Below, piece after piece: positions 8,490 to 16,705 of a stretch of DNA of 64,000 nucleotides (position 1 is the first letter of the stretch; every line of letters begins with the position of its first letter). The DNA is taken from contig CP019454.1 of NCBI GenBank assembly GCA_002951815.1, positions 2,046,001 through 2,110,000 on the forward strand, given 5' to 3'. This DNA comes from Sulfobacillus thermotolerans. Its GTDB lineage: Bacteria; Bacillota; Sulfobacillia; Sulfobacillales; Sulfobacillaceae. Below the pieces are notes generated by a model. That model saw only the letters and a list, made by a program, of their open reading frames with translations, was not told the origin of the DNA and searched no databases. The position numbers and the translations under genes are program-made.

Positions 8490-9041
8490 TTGAAAGCTGT
8501 GGCCAAGCACGTTGTGCAAGAAGCCGTCTATTGGGACCGACTAGATCAAGGGGACTGGTCGTTGTATTTAGCAGCGACTGAGTCCGGATTGTGTGCCATC
8601 ACGCTCCCCTATGACACGCTTGCTACGTTAGAACAGTGGATTGGTGCGCATATTCCCGGGGCCGTACTCGAGCACAATGTCATAGCGCTTGCACCATATA
8701 CGACTCAACTACAGGAGTATTTTAACGGCCAGCGTCAGCACTTTACCTGTGCTGTGGATATGCGTGGCACAACCTTTCAACGCCGTGTTTGGAACGCGTT
8801 GCGGGATATTCCCTTTGGCACGGTGCAAAGTTATTCCGATATCGCTGCCCGGATTGGAAGACCGCAAGCGGTTAGGGCTGTTGGTGCCGCCAACCGGGCC
8901 AACCCGGTGCCCATTGTCGTGCCTTGCCACCGCGTTATCGGCAAGAATGGAACGCTCACTGGCTACCGAGGAGGGTTAGAGGTGAAAGCGCATTTACTGG
9001 AACTCGAAGGAATAGCGGTGAGTCTAGATGCGCGGCGCTAA
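8490..9041 (+). CDS. ogt: Methylated-DNA--protein-cysteine S-methyltransferase (Ogt/MGMT)
   Basis: A 183-residue suicide DNA-repair protein that takes alkyl groups from O6-alkylguanine onto its own cysteine. The active site is VVPCHRVIG, with Cys at about residue 146. The helix-turn-helix region (FQRRVWNALRDIPFGTVQSY) and the arginine finger region (GRPQAVRAVGAANRANPVPI) are intact, as is the C-terminal LTGYRGG. The start is TTG 8490 or GTG 8499, both just after a GGAGAAGGG ribosome site. A longer frame back to 8418 adds an Arg-rich, non-family extension and is unlikely. Confidence 0.9.
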   Translation: MKAVAKHVVQEAVYWDRLDQGDWSLYLAATESGLCAITLPYDTLATLEQWIGAHIPGAVLEHNVIALAPYTTQLQEYFNGQRQHFTCAVDMRGTTFQRRVWNALRDIPFGTVQSYSDIAARIGRPQAVRAVGAANRANPVPIVVPCHRVIGKNGTLTGYRGGLEVKAHLLELEGIAVSLDARR

Positions 9042-9324
9042 GACTAATCTTTGTGAAGATTGTTCGTTTTGTACTCTCAGCGGGAACAATTCCTACTGCA
9101 CGCTCAGCCGGTCATTTCTACTCTAGTCTTCTTCGTAGCGATTTCCCCGTGGTAGGCCAAGGATTGGTGTCATGAAATAATGTCAGAGCGCACATGGAAA
9201 ACCGAAGAGGAAGCACCCATTGCCTTTTGTACGCTATAATAGTCGCGACATATGAGTCGTACGACGGATATCAGAATGCTTCGGGGTTGGTGCAAGGCTT
9301 AAGAAGCGAGGAGCGTGGGCGTTA

Positions 9325-10194
9325 ATGAGTGACCCATATGAACCGCACCCTTATCAGGGCCAGAAGGCGGTGTTAGCGACCAAGCATCAAAAGGAAATCG
9401 TATTGGGACCACCCTTACAGCAAGCCGTCGGATTGGACCTCTATGTTCCTGAAAACATCGATACGGACTTGTTGGGGACGTTTAGTGGAGAAATTGAACG
9501 ACATGGCACACCGCGGGACGTTGCGTTACGCAAAGCCCGGTGGGGGATGGAATTGACAGGCTTGTCGTTAGGTTTGGCGAGTGAGGGGAGTTTTGGGCCT
9601 CATCCGCAGCTGCTTTTTGTGCCGTCGGATCATGAATTACTCGCGTTTATTGATCAAGAGCGAGGCATAGAAATTGTTGAGCAAACGCTGAGTGTCGAAA
9701 CCAATTATGGCCATCAGGCGGCGAAATCTGTGGATGACCTGCAAGAATTTTTAACCCAGGTGCAATTTCCTTCGCATGCGCTGATTGTGCGGCCACACTC
9801 GGGATTTCAACCGGATTTATTGTTCAAGGGGATCTCTGATGTGCCTAGCCTTCGCAATGCTGTCGCCTTATGCAGCGCAGCATCGGCAGATGGGATGGCT
9901 CAAGTAGAGACGGATATGCGAGCGCATGTGAATCCCATGCGGCAGCGCGTCCTAAATGCGTTAGCGGCCCAGTTAGGCAGACGGCTCGCATCGCGTTGTC
10001 CTTCCTGTCACGCACCGGGATTTGGCGTGGTCGACGTGGTCAAAGGTCTGCCCTGCGAGCAATGTGGGCTTCCTACCCAGCTCATTAGTGAAGAGGTGTT
10101 TGGCTGCGCGGTGTGCACCTACCGTGAACAATACCCGCGAAGTGATGGGTTGCAGGTAGCGCCTGCGGCGAGTTGTTCCTTTTGCAACCCGTAA
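9325..10194 (+). CDS. DUF6671-like protein with C-terminal zinc-ribbon cysteines
   Basis: A 289-residue cytosolic protein. It starts with YQGQKAVLATKHQKE, a pattern I associate with DUF6671 proteins, and ends with four Cys-x2-Cys pairs (CPSC, CEQC, CAVC, CSFC) likely to bind two zinc ions. A GAGGAG ribosome site precedes the ATG at 9325, and a TATAAT hexamer lies at 9235-9240 without a convincing -35. The middle has VRPHSGFQPDLLFKGI, which is conserved-looking. Function is not known; the family name is from memory and needs a profile search. Confidence 0.65.
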   Translation: MSDPYEPHPYQGQKAVLATKHQKEIVLGPPLQQAVGLDLYVPENIDTDLLGTFSGEIERHGTPRDVALRKARWGMELTGLSLGLASEGSFGPHPQLLFVPSDHELLAFIDQERGIEIVEQTLSVETNYGHQAAKSVDDLQEFLTQVQFPSHALIVRPHSGFQPDLLFKGISDVPSLRNAVALCSAASADGMAQVETDMRAHVNPMRQRVLNALAAQLGRRLASRCPSCHAPGFGVVDVVKGLPCEQCGLPTQLISEEVFGCAVCTYREQYPRSDGLQVAPAASCSFCNP

Positions 10195-10931
10195 TATTCA
10201 AAGGTCTTCTCATTAAGGAATCCATCCTTTAGCAACCCAGGTGTTCCGGATTGTAGAATCTACGAGAGCAGAGGCACTTTTATGGTAGGTCTGACACTGA
10301 TGAGTATTGCAAGGCCTTCGGGAATGAATTCGCGCGAAATGACGCGGCCGGTTGGATGGTCTATTCCATGGATACTTGGAACTCGCGGATGATATCCTTA
10401 CTCCAATTGAGGTGAACGCCATGGCAACAAAATGCGATGCCGCGTTTAACCACAAGCGGTGAAATTAGTCACGGACCTCAAGACGTTAATCGTTTCCGGG
10501 ATCCGCGAGTTAGGGGTCCCGGAAACGACGCGCCACCGATAGATGAAAGATGTGCGGCGCATCCAGACCGTCTTTTTGTAGGTAGCGGCGCATCCCGGCC
10601 GGCGGACCGGATCTTAAAACTCGGGTAGGCTCTCACGTGAGCGCATTTTTGCTTTTTTCTCCGGGCCTCCGCATCCGACCTGAGTTATTTAGCGAGGTAT
10701 GGTGCGTACACAAGACGATAAAGCCTGAAATGTGGGGGGGGGGTGGGCTATAGGCATTTGCCGATCGTGGTGGAATCTGAATATCTCCGAAGATAGGCGC
10801 CTATAAAGGACGATGACTAAACCGTCCTTGTTGTCTATTGTTCTATTCGTGCCACGCGCACATTTTCTCTTCTACATTATTCTGGGGATATTGAAGGACG
10901 GCGGCAACACTGTCACAATTTCCCGCGACTT
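10195..10931. other. 737-bp gap with an 11-bp inverted repeat and a G10 run
   Basis: No convincing gene. A perfect 11-bp inverted repeat (10491-10501 with 10517-10527) can fold with a 15-nt loop but has no U run. A run of ten G residues lies near 10734-10743. On the minus strand at about 10275-10380 a stretch reads HPTGRVISREFIPEGLAILI without stops and could be a coding remnant, but I cannot assign it. Confidence 0.5.
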
Positions 10932-12095
10932 TTACACTGCAAGCCAGATTGCGGGGAGGATGGATGCGGCTAAACAGAGTGCGGCTGCGATAACTGCCCA
11001 GCTGAGTCCCCCGCTCTCCGCCAAACGACCCATAACCCAGGCGCCAAATCCTCCAATGGTATTTCCTAGTCCAAGCGTCAATCCCGACGCCATGCCCGCG
11101 CGTCCTGGAAACAGTGACTGACCATAGACCAACAGCACGGCTCCGGCTCCGTTTATCATAAACCCCCAGACGGCGACTGCGAACCAGAAGATGTCCTTTG
11201 TGCCCGAGATTAATGGCCAACCTAGAGCTGCTCCCGCGGCACCCAACAAGGAGATGACTAATATGGGACGCGGTCCCCAACGGTCTGATTGTCGGCCTCC
11301 CATTAGATTGCCAATCATGCCAGCAGCGTAAACTATACTAAGTAATAATCCCGTTTGAGACAAGGCTCCCCCTCTGTGAGTCCAGAAGATTGGCAGCAGT
11401 GTCAAAAGGCTCGCTGTGCCTAAATTGCGAAGAACAATCATAAGGAAAAAGGCGCGTCCTCTGTTCCATGCATTTCTCAAGGCTTCACGCGCGTGTGGTT
11501 TGACGGTTGCCGCGGGTCGCTTTAGCTTGCGAGCTGACTGATACAGAATTCCCGCCGCCAACACGCCAGGGATTGCCATGGCTGTTAGACCCCACTTTCC
11601 TTCCCATTGCCACATTGCCACGGCCACCAGAGGCGCTAGGGCATGTCCGATCATGCCGCTGACCATCCATCCACTCATTTTTCGTCCTTTGTCCGTCGAA
11701 TCGGTTTGTGTGACGAGGGCGGCCATGTGCGGATGAAATGCAGCATTGCCAAGGCCTGCCAGCATTAAAGCCAGTGCAAATACCGCATATGATGGAGCCC
11801 ACGCCAGTCCTAAGGCATTGCCCACGCTTCCAGCGACCAAGCCTCCTACGATAAACCAAGGACCTCCTAAACGGTCAGCCCACCAACCCCACAGAGGTTG
11901 CATGGCCTGGGTGGTCAAGGTCAGGAACCCGGCAAGGAGACCAGCTTGAGCAACGCCAAAGTGCCAACGCACCATCAATACCGGTAGCAATGCTAGGTAC
12001 AGTGTGGGATAACCGTCATTTATCGCGTGTGCTATGCTCCATATGATGGCGGTGTGGCGGATTTCGCGGGTATTGTGGCGTCCTAGTGCGGTCAC
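10932..12095 (-). CDS. MFS exporter, fosmidomycin-resistance (FsR)-like
   Basis: A 387-residue major facilitator with about 12 predicted helices. It begins with HAINDGYPTLYLALLPVL, the first helix motif typical of the FsR-like subfamily, and has WWADRLGG at the helix 2-3 loop and QSDRWGPRP at the equivalent place in the second half. It is the last gene of a minus-strand group and overlaps the upstream methyltransferase by 4 nt (ATGA), so the two are translationally coupled. The cargo is unknown. The context (ArsR-rhodanese regulator, cysteine desulfurase, methyltransferase) suggests export of a sulfur- or metalloid-containing compound, which is inference. Confidence 0.85.
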   Translation of the reverse strand: MTALGRHNTREIRHTAIIWSIAHAINDGYPTLYLALLPVLMVRWHFGVAQAGLLAGFLTLTTQAMQPLWGWWADRLGGPWFIVGGLVAGSVGNALGLAWAPSYAVFALALMLAGLGNAAFHPHMAALVTQTDSTDKGRKMSGWMVSGMIGHALAPLVAVAMWQWEGKWGLTAMAIPGVLAAGILYQSARKLKRPAATVKPHAREALRNAWNRGRAFFLMIVLRNLGTASLLTLLPIFWTHRGGALSQTGLLLSIVYAAGMIGNLMGGRQSDRWGPRPILVISLLGAAGAALGWPLISGTKDIFWFAVAVWGFMINGAGAVLLVYGQSLFPGRAGMASGLTLGLGNTIGGFGAWVMGRLAESGGLSWAVIAAALCLAASILPAIWLAV

Positions 12096-12802
12096 GTCTT
12101 GCGGACCTCCGCTTCTTGATCCAGATCATAGCGCAGAACAAGAAACCCTGCCTCGGCTAGAGGACGCTCTGCGGTCCGTCTGCGCTCGATAAGCCAACCC
12201 TGCGCTTCGGAAAGAAATTCTGTGGGGCCGATGTAAAGACCGCCCCGTACTGCGGAGGGGAAAGTCCGCAGCAACTGGTCGATGGTCGATTGGGTGAAAA
12301 AATGCGCACGGCGGTATACGGACGATGAATGGGTTTTGGCCCTTTCTTGATAGTACCGAGCCCAAGGCCCGCTGGCATTTATTAAACCGATGACTAGCCG
12401 GCCGCCTGGCTTAATTACCCGCACGGCCTCCTGCAGCACGGCTGCAGGCTCTTGAACAAACTCCAGAGTAACTTGGAGTAGCCCCCCATGGAAATAAGCG
12501 GAGGGATATGGCAAACGCGCCAAATCTGCTTGGATATAGTCGGCAGTACCTTGACGCACGGGCTTGGCACGCGCTTTTGCCAACATCATTGCGGATTCAT
12601 CCACACCGGTCATATGACAGCCCAGGGACGCCCAATCGACCGTGATAGAACCCGTTCCGCATCCTAGGTCAACTAGGTTTTCCCCTGCTTGGGGATTCAT
12701 TAATTCTCGAACCAGTTTCCGTTCCACTGTGTCGACAAATGCACCCAAAGGCGTCTGACAAAAATCATCATAATGTTCTGCCTTTTTATCGAAAAGCGCC
12801 AT
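12092..12802 (-). CDS. Class I SAM-dependent methyltransferase
   Basis: A 236-residue Rossmann-fold methyltransferase. Motif I is LVDLGCGTGSITVDWASLG, the acidic end of strand 2 is MTGVDES, and the post-I segment is IQADLARLPYPSAYF. Motif IV-like GLLQVTLEFV and the AVRVIKPGGRLVIG helix-strand are typical of UbiE/Coq5-like small-molecule enzymes. The ATG at 12802 has AAGGGG about 12 nt upstream; an ATG at 12835 lacks a ribosome site. It is coupled to the exporter downstream. I see no ArsM-type cysteine set, so arsenite methylation is not supported. Substrate unknown. Confidence 0.8.
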   Translation of the reverse strand: MALFDKKAEHYDDFCQTPLGAFVDTVERKLVRELMNPQAGENLVDLGCGTGSITVDWASLGCHMTGVDESAMMLAKARAKPVRQGTADYIQADLARLPYPSAYFHGGLLQVTLEFVQEPAAVLQEAVRVIKPGGRLVIGLINASGPWARYYQERAKTHSSSVYRRAHFFTQSTIDQLLRTFPSAVRGGLYIGPTEFLSEAQGWLIERRRTAERPLAEAGFLVLRYDLDQEAEVRKT

Positions 12803-12906
12803 CGTGATATTCGTCCCCTTTGTCTGTTCAACCATCTTTAGTCAGCAGCGCACAGCGATTCTAATAGGGTCGGTGTGACTAGAAGAGCCAATGGCGGCGA
12901 GAATTT

Positions 12907-14073
12907 TCACCATCCAGGAGCAGGCGTCTGCAGCACCGAAATCAGCGATTGACCAGCGATAGCCAACTCAGCCTGCGTAGTGCTTCTTCCCAGACTCAGC
13001 CGTACCAGTCCAAGGGCCAGGTTAGGAGCAATACCCATGGCGCGTAGCACAGGAGAGCCTGTGTCGGAGGAATGATGGCATGCTGACCCAGTGCCAGCGC
13101 GGATCGCGGGACATGCGGCAAGGACGGACGCTCCTGGCCAGCGGGGATGGGCTAGTGCCAAGGTATTGGGAAGGCGGAGCACCTCTTGCCCGAAGACTCG
13201 CAGTGCGGGGATGCTCTTCAATAAGTGCGCTTCCAACGCATCGCGTAATGCGGCTTGCTGCAAAGGCCCACTCGTTGCCAGCCAATCTTGGGCGAGTCTT
13301 GCTGCCATTCCCAGTCCAGCTATTAGTGCGACGGGTTCCGTTCCACTCCGGTATCCGCGCTCCTGGCCGCCTCCGGTGAGGAACGGGGGAAGGGGCAATC
13401 CGTTGTGAATATACAGGGCGCCGATTCCCTTGGGCGCATACAGTTTATGTCCTGCGACTGTTAAGAGATCGACTCCGAGAGCCTCTACATTAACGGAAAT
13501 CTTTCCCACGGCCTGGGCTGCGTCTGTGTGCATCCAGGCGCCAGCTGCGTGCGCTAAGTGTGCGATCTCAGCTACGGGCTGCAGGGTGCCGATTTCGTTG
13601 TTGGCGAGCATGACGCTGACCAAGGCTGTGCGGTCATCAAGCGCCTCCCTCAACGCATCAAGCCGGACTACTCCCTGAGCGTCCACAGGGATGGTGACAA
13701 TCTCGGCACCGAGGTGTTGCAAGTCCAAAGCTGTCTCTAGCACTGCCGGATGTTCGATGGCGGAGATAAGAATGCGGGGGCGTGTCGCCTGCCAGTATGT
13801 CCAGGCTCCGCGCAGAGCCATATTATTACTTTCTGTGCCGCCGCTGGTAAAGATGATGCGGGCGGGATCCGTACCGAGAAGAGCGGCCAAAGCAGCCCGT
13901 CCGTTCTCAACAACCTTGCGTGCTACCATCGCTTCGGGATAGGAAGAGGAAGGATTGAAAAAGTGCTCACTCCAATAGGGGGTCATAGCTGCCACAACCT
14001 CCGGCAAACATGGTGTCGTGGCGTTGTAATCTAGATAAATAGGCATCTCAGTGACCGTGTGTTCAGAAATCAT
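12907..14073 (-). CDS. Cysteine desulfurase (NifS/IscS class I)
   Basis: A 388-residue PLP enzyme that converts L-cysteine to L-alanine and leaves a persulfide on its own Cys. LDYNATTPCLPEV near the N-terminus, SGGTESNN (77-84), AIEHPAV (about 105-111) and HTDAAQAVG (182-190) are all standard. The PLP lysine is Lys210 in AGHKLYAPKG. The sulfur-accepting Cys332 sits in GTGSACHHSS. GAGGTCAAAG precedes the ATG at 14073. No IscU/NifU scaffold gene is nearby, so it is unlikely to be a housekeeping Fe-S gene. It lies between an ArsR-rhodanese gene and a methyltransferase-exporter pair. Confidence 0.9.
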   Translation of the reverse strand: MISEHTVTEMPIYLDYNATTPCLPEVVAAMTPYWSEHFFNPSSSYPEAMVARKVVENGRAALAALLGTDPARIIFTSGGTESNNMALRGAWTYWQATRPRILISAIEHPAVLETALDLQHLGAEIVTIPVDAQGVVRLDALREALDDRTALVSVMLANNEIGTLQPVAEIAHLAHAAGAWMHTDAAQAVGKISVNVEALGVDLLTVAGHKLYAPKGIGALYIHNGLPLPPFLTGGGQERGYRSGTEPVALIAGLGMAARLAQDWLATSGPLQQAALRDALEAHLLKSIPALRVFGQEVLRLPNTLALAHPRWPGASVLAACPAIRAGTGSACHHSSDTGSPVLRAMGIAPNLALGLVRLSLGRSTTQAELAIAGQSLISVLQTPAPGW

Positions 14074-14182
14074 CTTTGACCTCTTTCCTAAATAGTCAGG
14101 TGCCCACGATGCTCCGTGTTAAGGGACGCTACATGACAACCTTCGTGCTGAGGTCATCCCGCCAAGAGCGAGGCTACCACCA

Positions 14183-14382
14183 TTACGGCCGCCAGTCATG
14201 TTCCAATGCCACCTTGCTCGCGCTTGGCGTGAATGGCGGGCAATGGCTCTCCGTAAAAGTTTCTTTGAGCCGTGCCAGCAATGCCTCATCCCATTTGAAT
14301 AAAACACTAGACGGTGTAAAGGAATCATGCACATTTGCTGGATAGACAACGGGTGTGCTGGCCCTAGCCGGAACACGGCGTC
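14183..14382 (-). other. Possible small coding remnant between regulator and desulfurase
   Basis: The 309-nt spacer after the ArsR-rhodanese stop codon holds an open frame whose C-terminal part looks protein-like (SSVLFKWDEALLARLKETF, ending ALEHDWRP). The frame runs back into the regulator gene. The only obvious internal start is a GTG near AAATGTGCATGA, without a clear ribosome site. It could be a small gene, a truncated one, or chance. Nothing else is recognisable from 14074 to 14182. Confidence 0.3.
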
Positions 14383-15060
14383 TTAGGCGAGATCTTGGCC
14401 TTGCGACACAGGAAGCCCTTGGGCGCGCCAATCAGCCACTCCTTCGGCCAGCCGGATTGTCTGGAATCCGTGCTGTTGCAACACTTCCACGGCATGCAGG
14501 GCTAGCACGCAATATGGTCCTCGGCAATAAGCTACTACTGTACGGTCGCGCGGCAATTCCTCAAGGCGCTCGACCAACTCCTCCAAGGGCAAAGACCACG
14601 CTCCAGGCCAGTGCGCCGCTGCAAACTCGTCAGGGGGGCGAACATCCAAGAGCACTAAGTCCTCATCATCCATCCGCTGTTGCAGGGTCCGGGTATCGAG
14701 CGGTTCCAGGGCCTCCCGGTCATGAAGAAATGTCTCGGTCACCGCCTTGACGTCGGCATAGTAACGTTCCGCCAGTCCGCGCAAACTGCGAAAGAGATCA
14801 CAAGCGGCAGCGTCGTGAAGATGATAGATACGAGCTGGTCCCCGGGGTTCCACGCGGACGAGTTGCGCTTCTTTGAGATGCTGCAGATGCTGTGAGGCGC
14901 TTCCAATGGACATCGCGCTCTTCTGGGCTAATGTTTCCACGCTCATCGGCGCCTGGCACAGGAGATCCAGCAATTCCAGTCGGCGGGGATGCGCTACGGC
15001 TCGCCCTACACGCGCAATTTGTTCATAAATCGCTTCTTTGAATACTCGGTCCGGATCCAT
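14383..15060 (-). CDS. ArsR-family regulator fused to a rhodanese domain
   Basis: A 225-residue two-domain protein. Residues about 10-95 are an ArsR/SmtB winged helix (HPRRLELLDLLCQAPMSVET, then SIGSASQHLQHLKEAQLV as the recognition helix). Residues about 122-220 form a rhodanese domain (VLLDVRPPDEFAAAHWPGA) with Cys179 and Cys183 in AYCRGPYCVLA as the likely persulfide-carrying loop. Such fusions are thought to sense sulfur or persulfide species; Cys35 and Cys87 in the DNA-binding half could also take part. GGAGGA precedes the ATG. It heads the minus-strand group with cysteine desulfurase, methyltransferase and exporter and probably represses it. Confidence 0.85.
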   Translation of the reverse strand: MDPDRVFKEAIYEQIARVGRAVAHPRRLELLDLLCQAPMSVETLAQKSAMSIGSASQHLQHLKEAQLVRVEPRGPARIYHLHDAAACDLFRSLRGLAERYYADVKAVTETFLHDREALEPLDTRTLQQRMDDEDLVLLDVRPPDEFAAAHWPGAWSLPLEELVERLEELPRDRTVVAYCRGPYCVLALHAVEVLQQHGFQTIRLAEGVADWRAQGLPVSQGQDLA

Positions 15061-15074
15061 CCTATTCCTCCATA

Positions 15075-15121
15075 ATTCAATAGTGCAATAGAATACTAGA
15101 ATAAGCTAGCATAATTGACAA
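15075..15121 (-). promoter_or_regulatory. Promoter and probable ArsR operator
   Basis: On the minus strand the -35 is TTGTCA (15116-15121), followed by a 17-bp spacer and the -10 TAGTAT (15093-15098). An imperfect inverted repeat, ATTCAATAGTGCAATAGAAT (15075-15094), overlaps the -10 and the likely start site, where an autorepressor of the ArsR family would bind. Confidence 0.6.
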
Positions 15122-15662
15122 CGGCCGTCAATTTCTATTCGCCGAAAAAGCGGCGCGCGTAGACAATCCGGACATGATTCTGAAAAAAGGGACAAAATTA
15201 ATGGAACGCAATGATATTGCGGTCGAGCCGTTGTTTGGAACGATTTAAGCGGGGAAAGAGTATTGGGAGTAGGCACAGTTTAAGTTTCGTGCAACCCGGA
15301 TGCCTTCGTTTTATGGCACGGGGTAGGAGAATGCAAACCGGTCGGTGCCCTTTAGCTTGACAGGGGATGATCTAGCTGTTCTGTGAAAAACTAATTCAGC
15401 GCCTTACGGCAACGCCATGATTCAATCTTGGTCAAGCCTCGTCAAAAAGGAGTTGATTTATCTGCTGAAATTGCGTAGCCGACCGCGGGCGACCTTTGCT
15501 TCTAGCGAGATGTTCTCTAATGGACAGCAGCTCCCTAGGACTCTGGATTTTCGCACGCCACCCGACGTCGAAGCGGCGTATCCTGCTGGACCGGTTAATA
15601 TCTCCAGGGCGTTGATAGTGCAATAAGAGCAAGAATCCATGTCATTAGAGACAATGCGTCGT
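15122..15662. other. 541-bp gap, possible transposase scrap
   Basis: No intact gene. At about 15201-15248 the plus strand reads MERNDIAVEPLFGTI then a stop. The '-VEPLFGTI-' string resembles the C-terminal region of some DDE transposases, and the same frame continues in pieces broken by further stops. This could be an old insertion-sequence remnant; evidence is weak. I see nothing else. Confidence 0.3.
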
Positions 15663-16250
15663 TTAATAAGGATAGCCCCAGGTACCTTTGGGTAACCGCA
15701 ACATGACATAGATGAGTGTGTCTCGCAAAAGACCTTGGGGATCCCGCGTATTTTGATGAAGCACAGCTTCGCGATGAAATCCGGCCTGTTCGGCTACGTG
15801 TTGACTACGGTGGTTGCGGGGATCACAACGAATTTCAAGCCGCTTAGCATCTAAATGGTGAGCCGCCCAGTCTACAATGCCTTGAACAGCTTCAGTCATC
15901 AGCCCTTGGCCCACTGCGGAGGTACGAAGCCAATAACCGATCTCGAAACATCCGGCCTCCCAATTGAGATTATGCAGACCACTGCTGCCAACAAACTGGC
16001 CTGACGATTTGAGAAAAAGATGCAGGCGTAAGTTCTTGCGGAGTAAAAATTCAGCAGAGGCCTGGCGGACATTGCTTTCTGAGTCGGATACCGACGGTAG
16101 CGTGTGGGCCCACGGCATCCACTGCCTGAGCTCCTCATAGGATTCGACGATGGCCTCATTGACCATGAGACCGTCCCCGGATAATGGACTTCGGATGAGC
16201 AGGCGTTCTGTTTCAAAAGCGTTGGGAAAGTCTATGAGAAGCGGATTCAT
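15663..16250 (-). CDS. GNAT family N-acetyltransferase (RimJ/RimL type)
   Basis: A 195-residue acetyltransferase with the RimL layout. FETERLLIRSPLSGDG opens the domain, ELRQWMPWAHTLP is the characteristic early Trp motif, FEIGYWLRTSAVGQGLMTEAV carries the acetyl-CoA loop, and NHRSQHVAEQAGF is the C-terminal helix motif. AAAAAGGAGT lies 6-8 nt before the ATG at 16250. Family members acetylate the N-terminal residue of ribosomal proteins or small amines; the target here is unknown. It is a single gene, reading away from the neighbouring regulator. Confidence 0.85.
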   Translation of the reverse strand: MNPLLIDFPNAFETERLLIRSPLSGDGLMVNEAIVESYEELRQWMPWAHTLPSVSDSESNVRQASAEFLLRKNLRLHLFLKSSGQFVGSSGLHNLNWEAGCFEIGYWLRTSAVGQGLMTEAVQGIVDWAAHHLDAKRLEIRCDPRNHRSQHVAEQAGFHREAVLHQNTRDPQGLLRDTLIYVMLRLPKGTWGYPY

Positions 16251-16458
16251 AAGGACTCCTTTTTATTACAATTATCATCATGACCAGGAGTGATCGCAAG
16301 AGTGTCCCTCGCAAATCAACACGTAAAAATGCTTGATAAAGTAAGGTCTATGAGCTTTTGTCTTGATGGGCCGTGGCCTTAAGCCTGGCAAGCAATGAGA
16401 AAAATATATCAAAATGGGTCAAACATCTGCGTTCCCGAGTGAAGGAGATAATCGTCTT

Positions 16459-16659
16459 TCATTGCCAAGGTGACACAAATAGCTTTCGCGGATCCCATAG
16501 TCGTTCGATCTTTTCAATAAAGGGTCGCCATTCGTGGTAGGCCATGACCTTGGCATGCCCTCGTAGTACCTGGCGGGTTAATCCTGGCAGAGTCTGAGAC
16601 AATACATGAGCCGCGTATACTTCCCACGATCCAGTGCCAAGAAAGAGGGTTTTAACAGT
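16459..16659 (-). pseudogene. Detached 3' end of the GlcD-GlcE fusion gene
   Basis: On the minus strand an open stretch of about 66 codons reads TLFLGTGSWEVYAAHV, then GHAKVMAYHEWRPFIEKIE, and ends LWDPRKLFVSPWQ before a TGA at 16459-16461. This is the end expected of a GlcE-type FAD-linked oxidase (DP..LF close to the C-terminus). The gene at 18634-20970 on the same strand lacks exactly such an end. The two parts are separated by the IS607-type element. There is no start codon or ribosome site of its own. Confidence 0.75.
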
Positions 16660-16669
16660 TTGCTAAAAG

Positions 16670-16699
16670 TTTACCTATGGTTACCCATTATTGTATAAT
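16670..16699 (+). promoter_or_regulatory. tnpA promoter at the left end of the element
   Basis: The -10 is a perfect TATAAT (16694-16699). TTTACC at 16670-16675 is a fair -35 with an 18-bp spacer. Transcription would begin at about 16706, which is the A of the tnpA ATG, so the mRNA may be leaderless; no ribosome site is present. Confidence 0.55.
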
Positions 16700-16705
16700 T
16701 TAGGT

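Noticed and set aside
10813-11121. Plus-strand frame over the end of the MFS gene
   Set aside because: Antisense to conserved transporter sequence; no ribosome site.
12092-12802. Arsenite methyltransferase (ArsM) identity, given the ArsR-type regulator nearby
   Set aside because: The expected conserved cysteines of ArsM are not visible; only a generic SAM methyltransferase can be supported.
15417-15709. Short frames on both strands before the second acetyltransferase
   Set aside because: Low-quality coding signal and mutual overlap; treated as non-coding with a possible transposase scrap.
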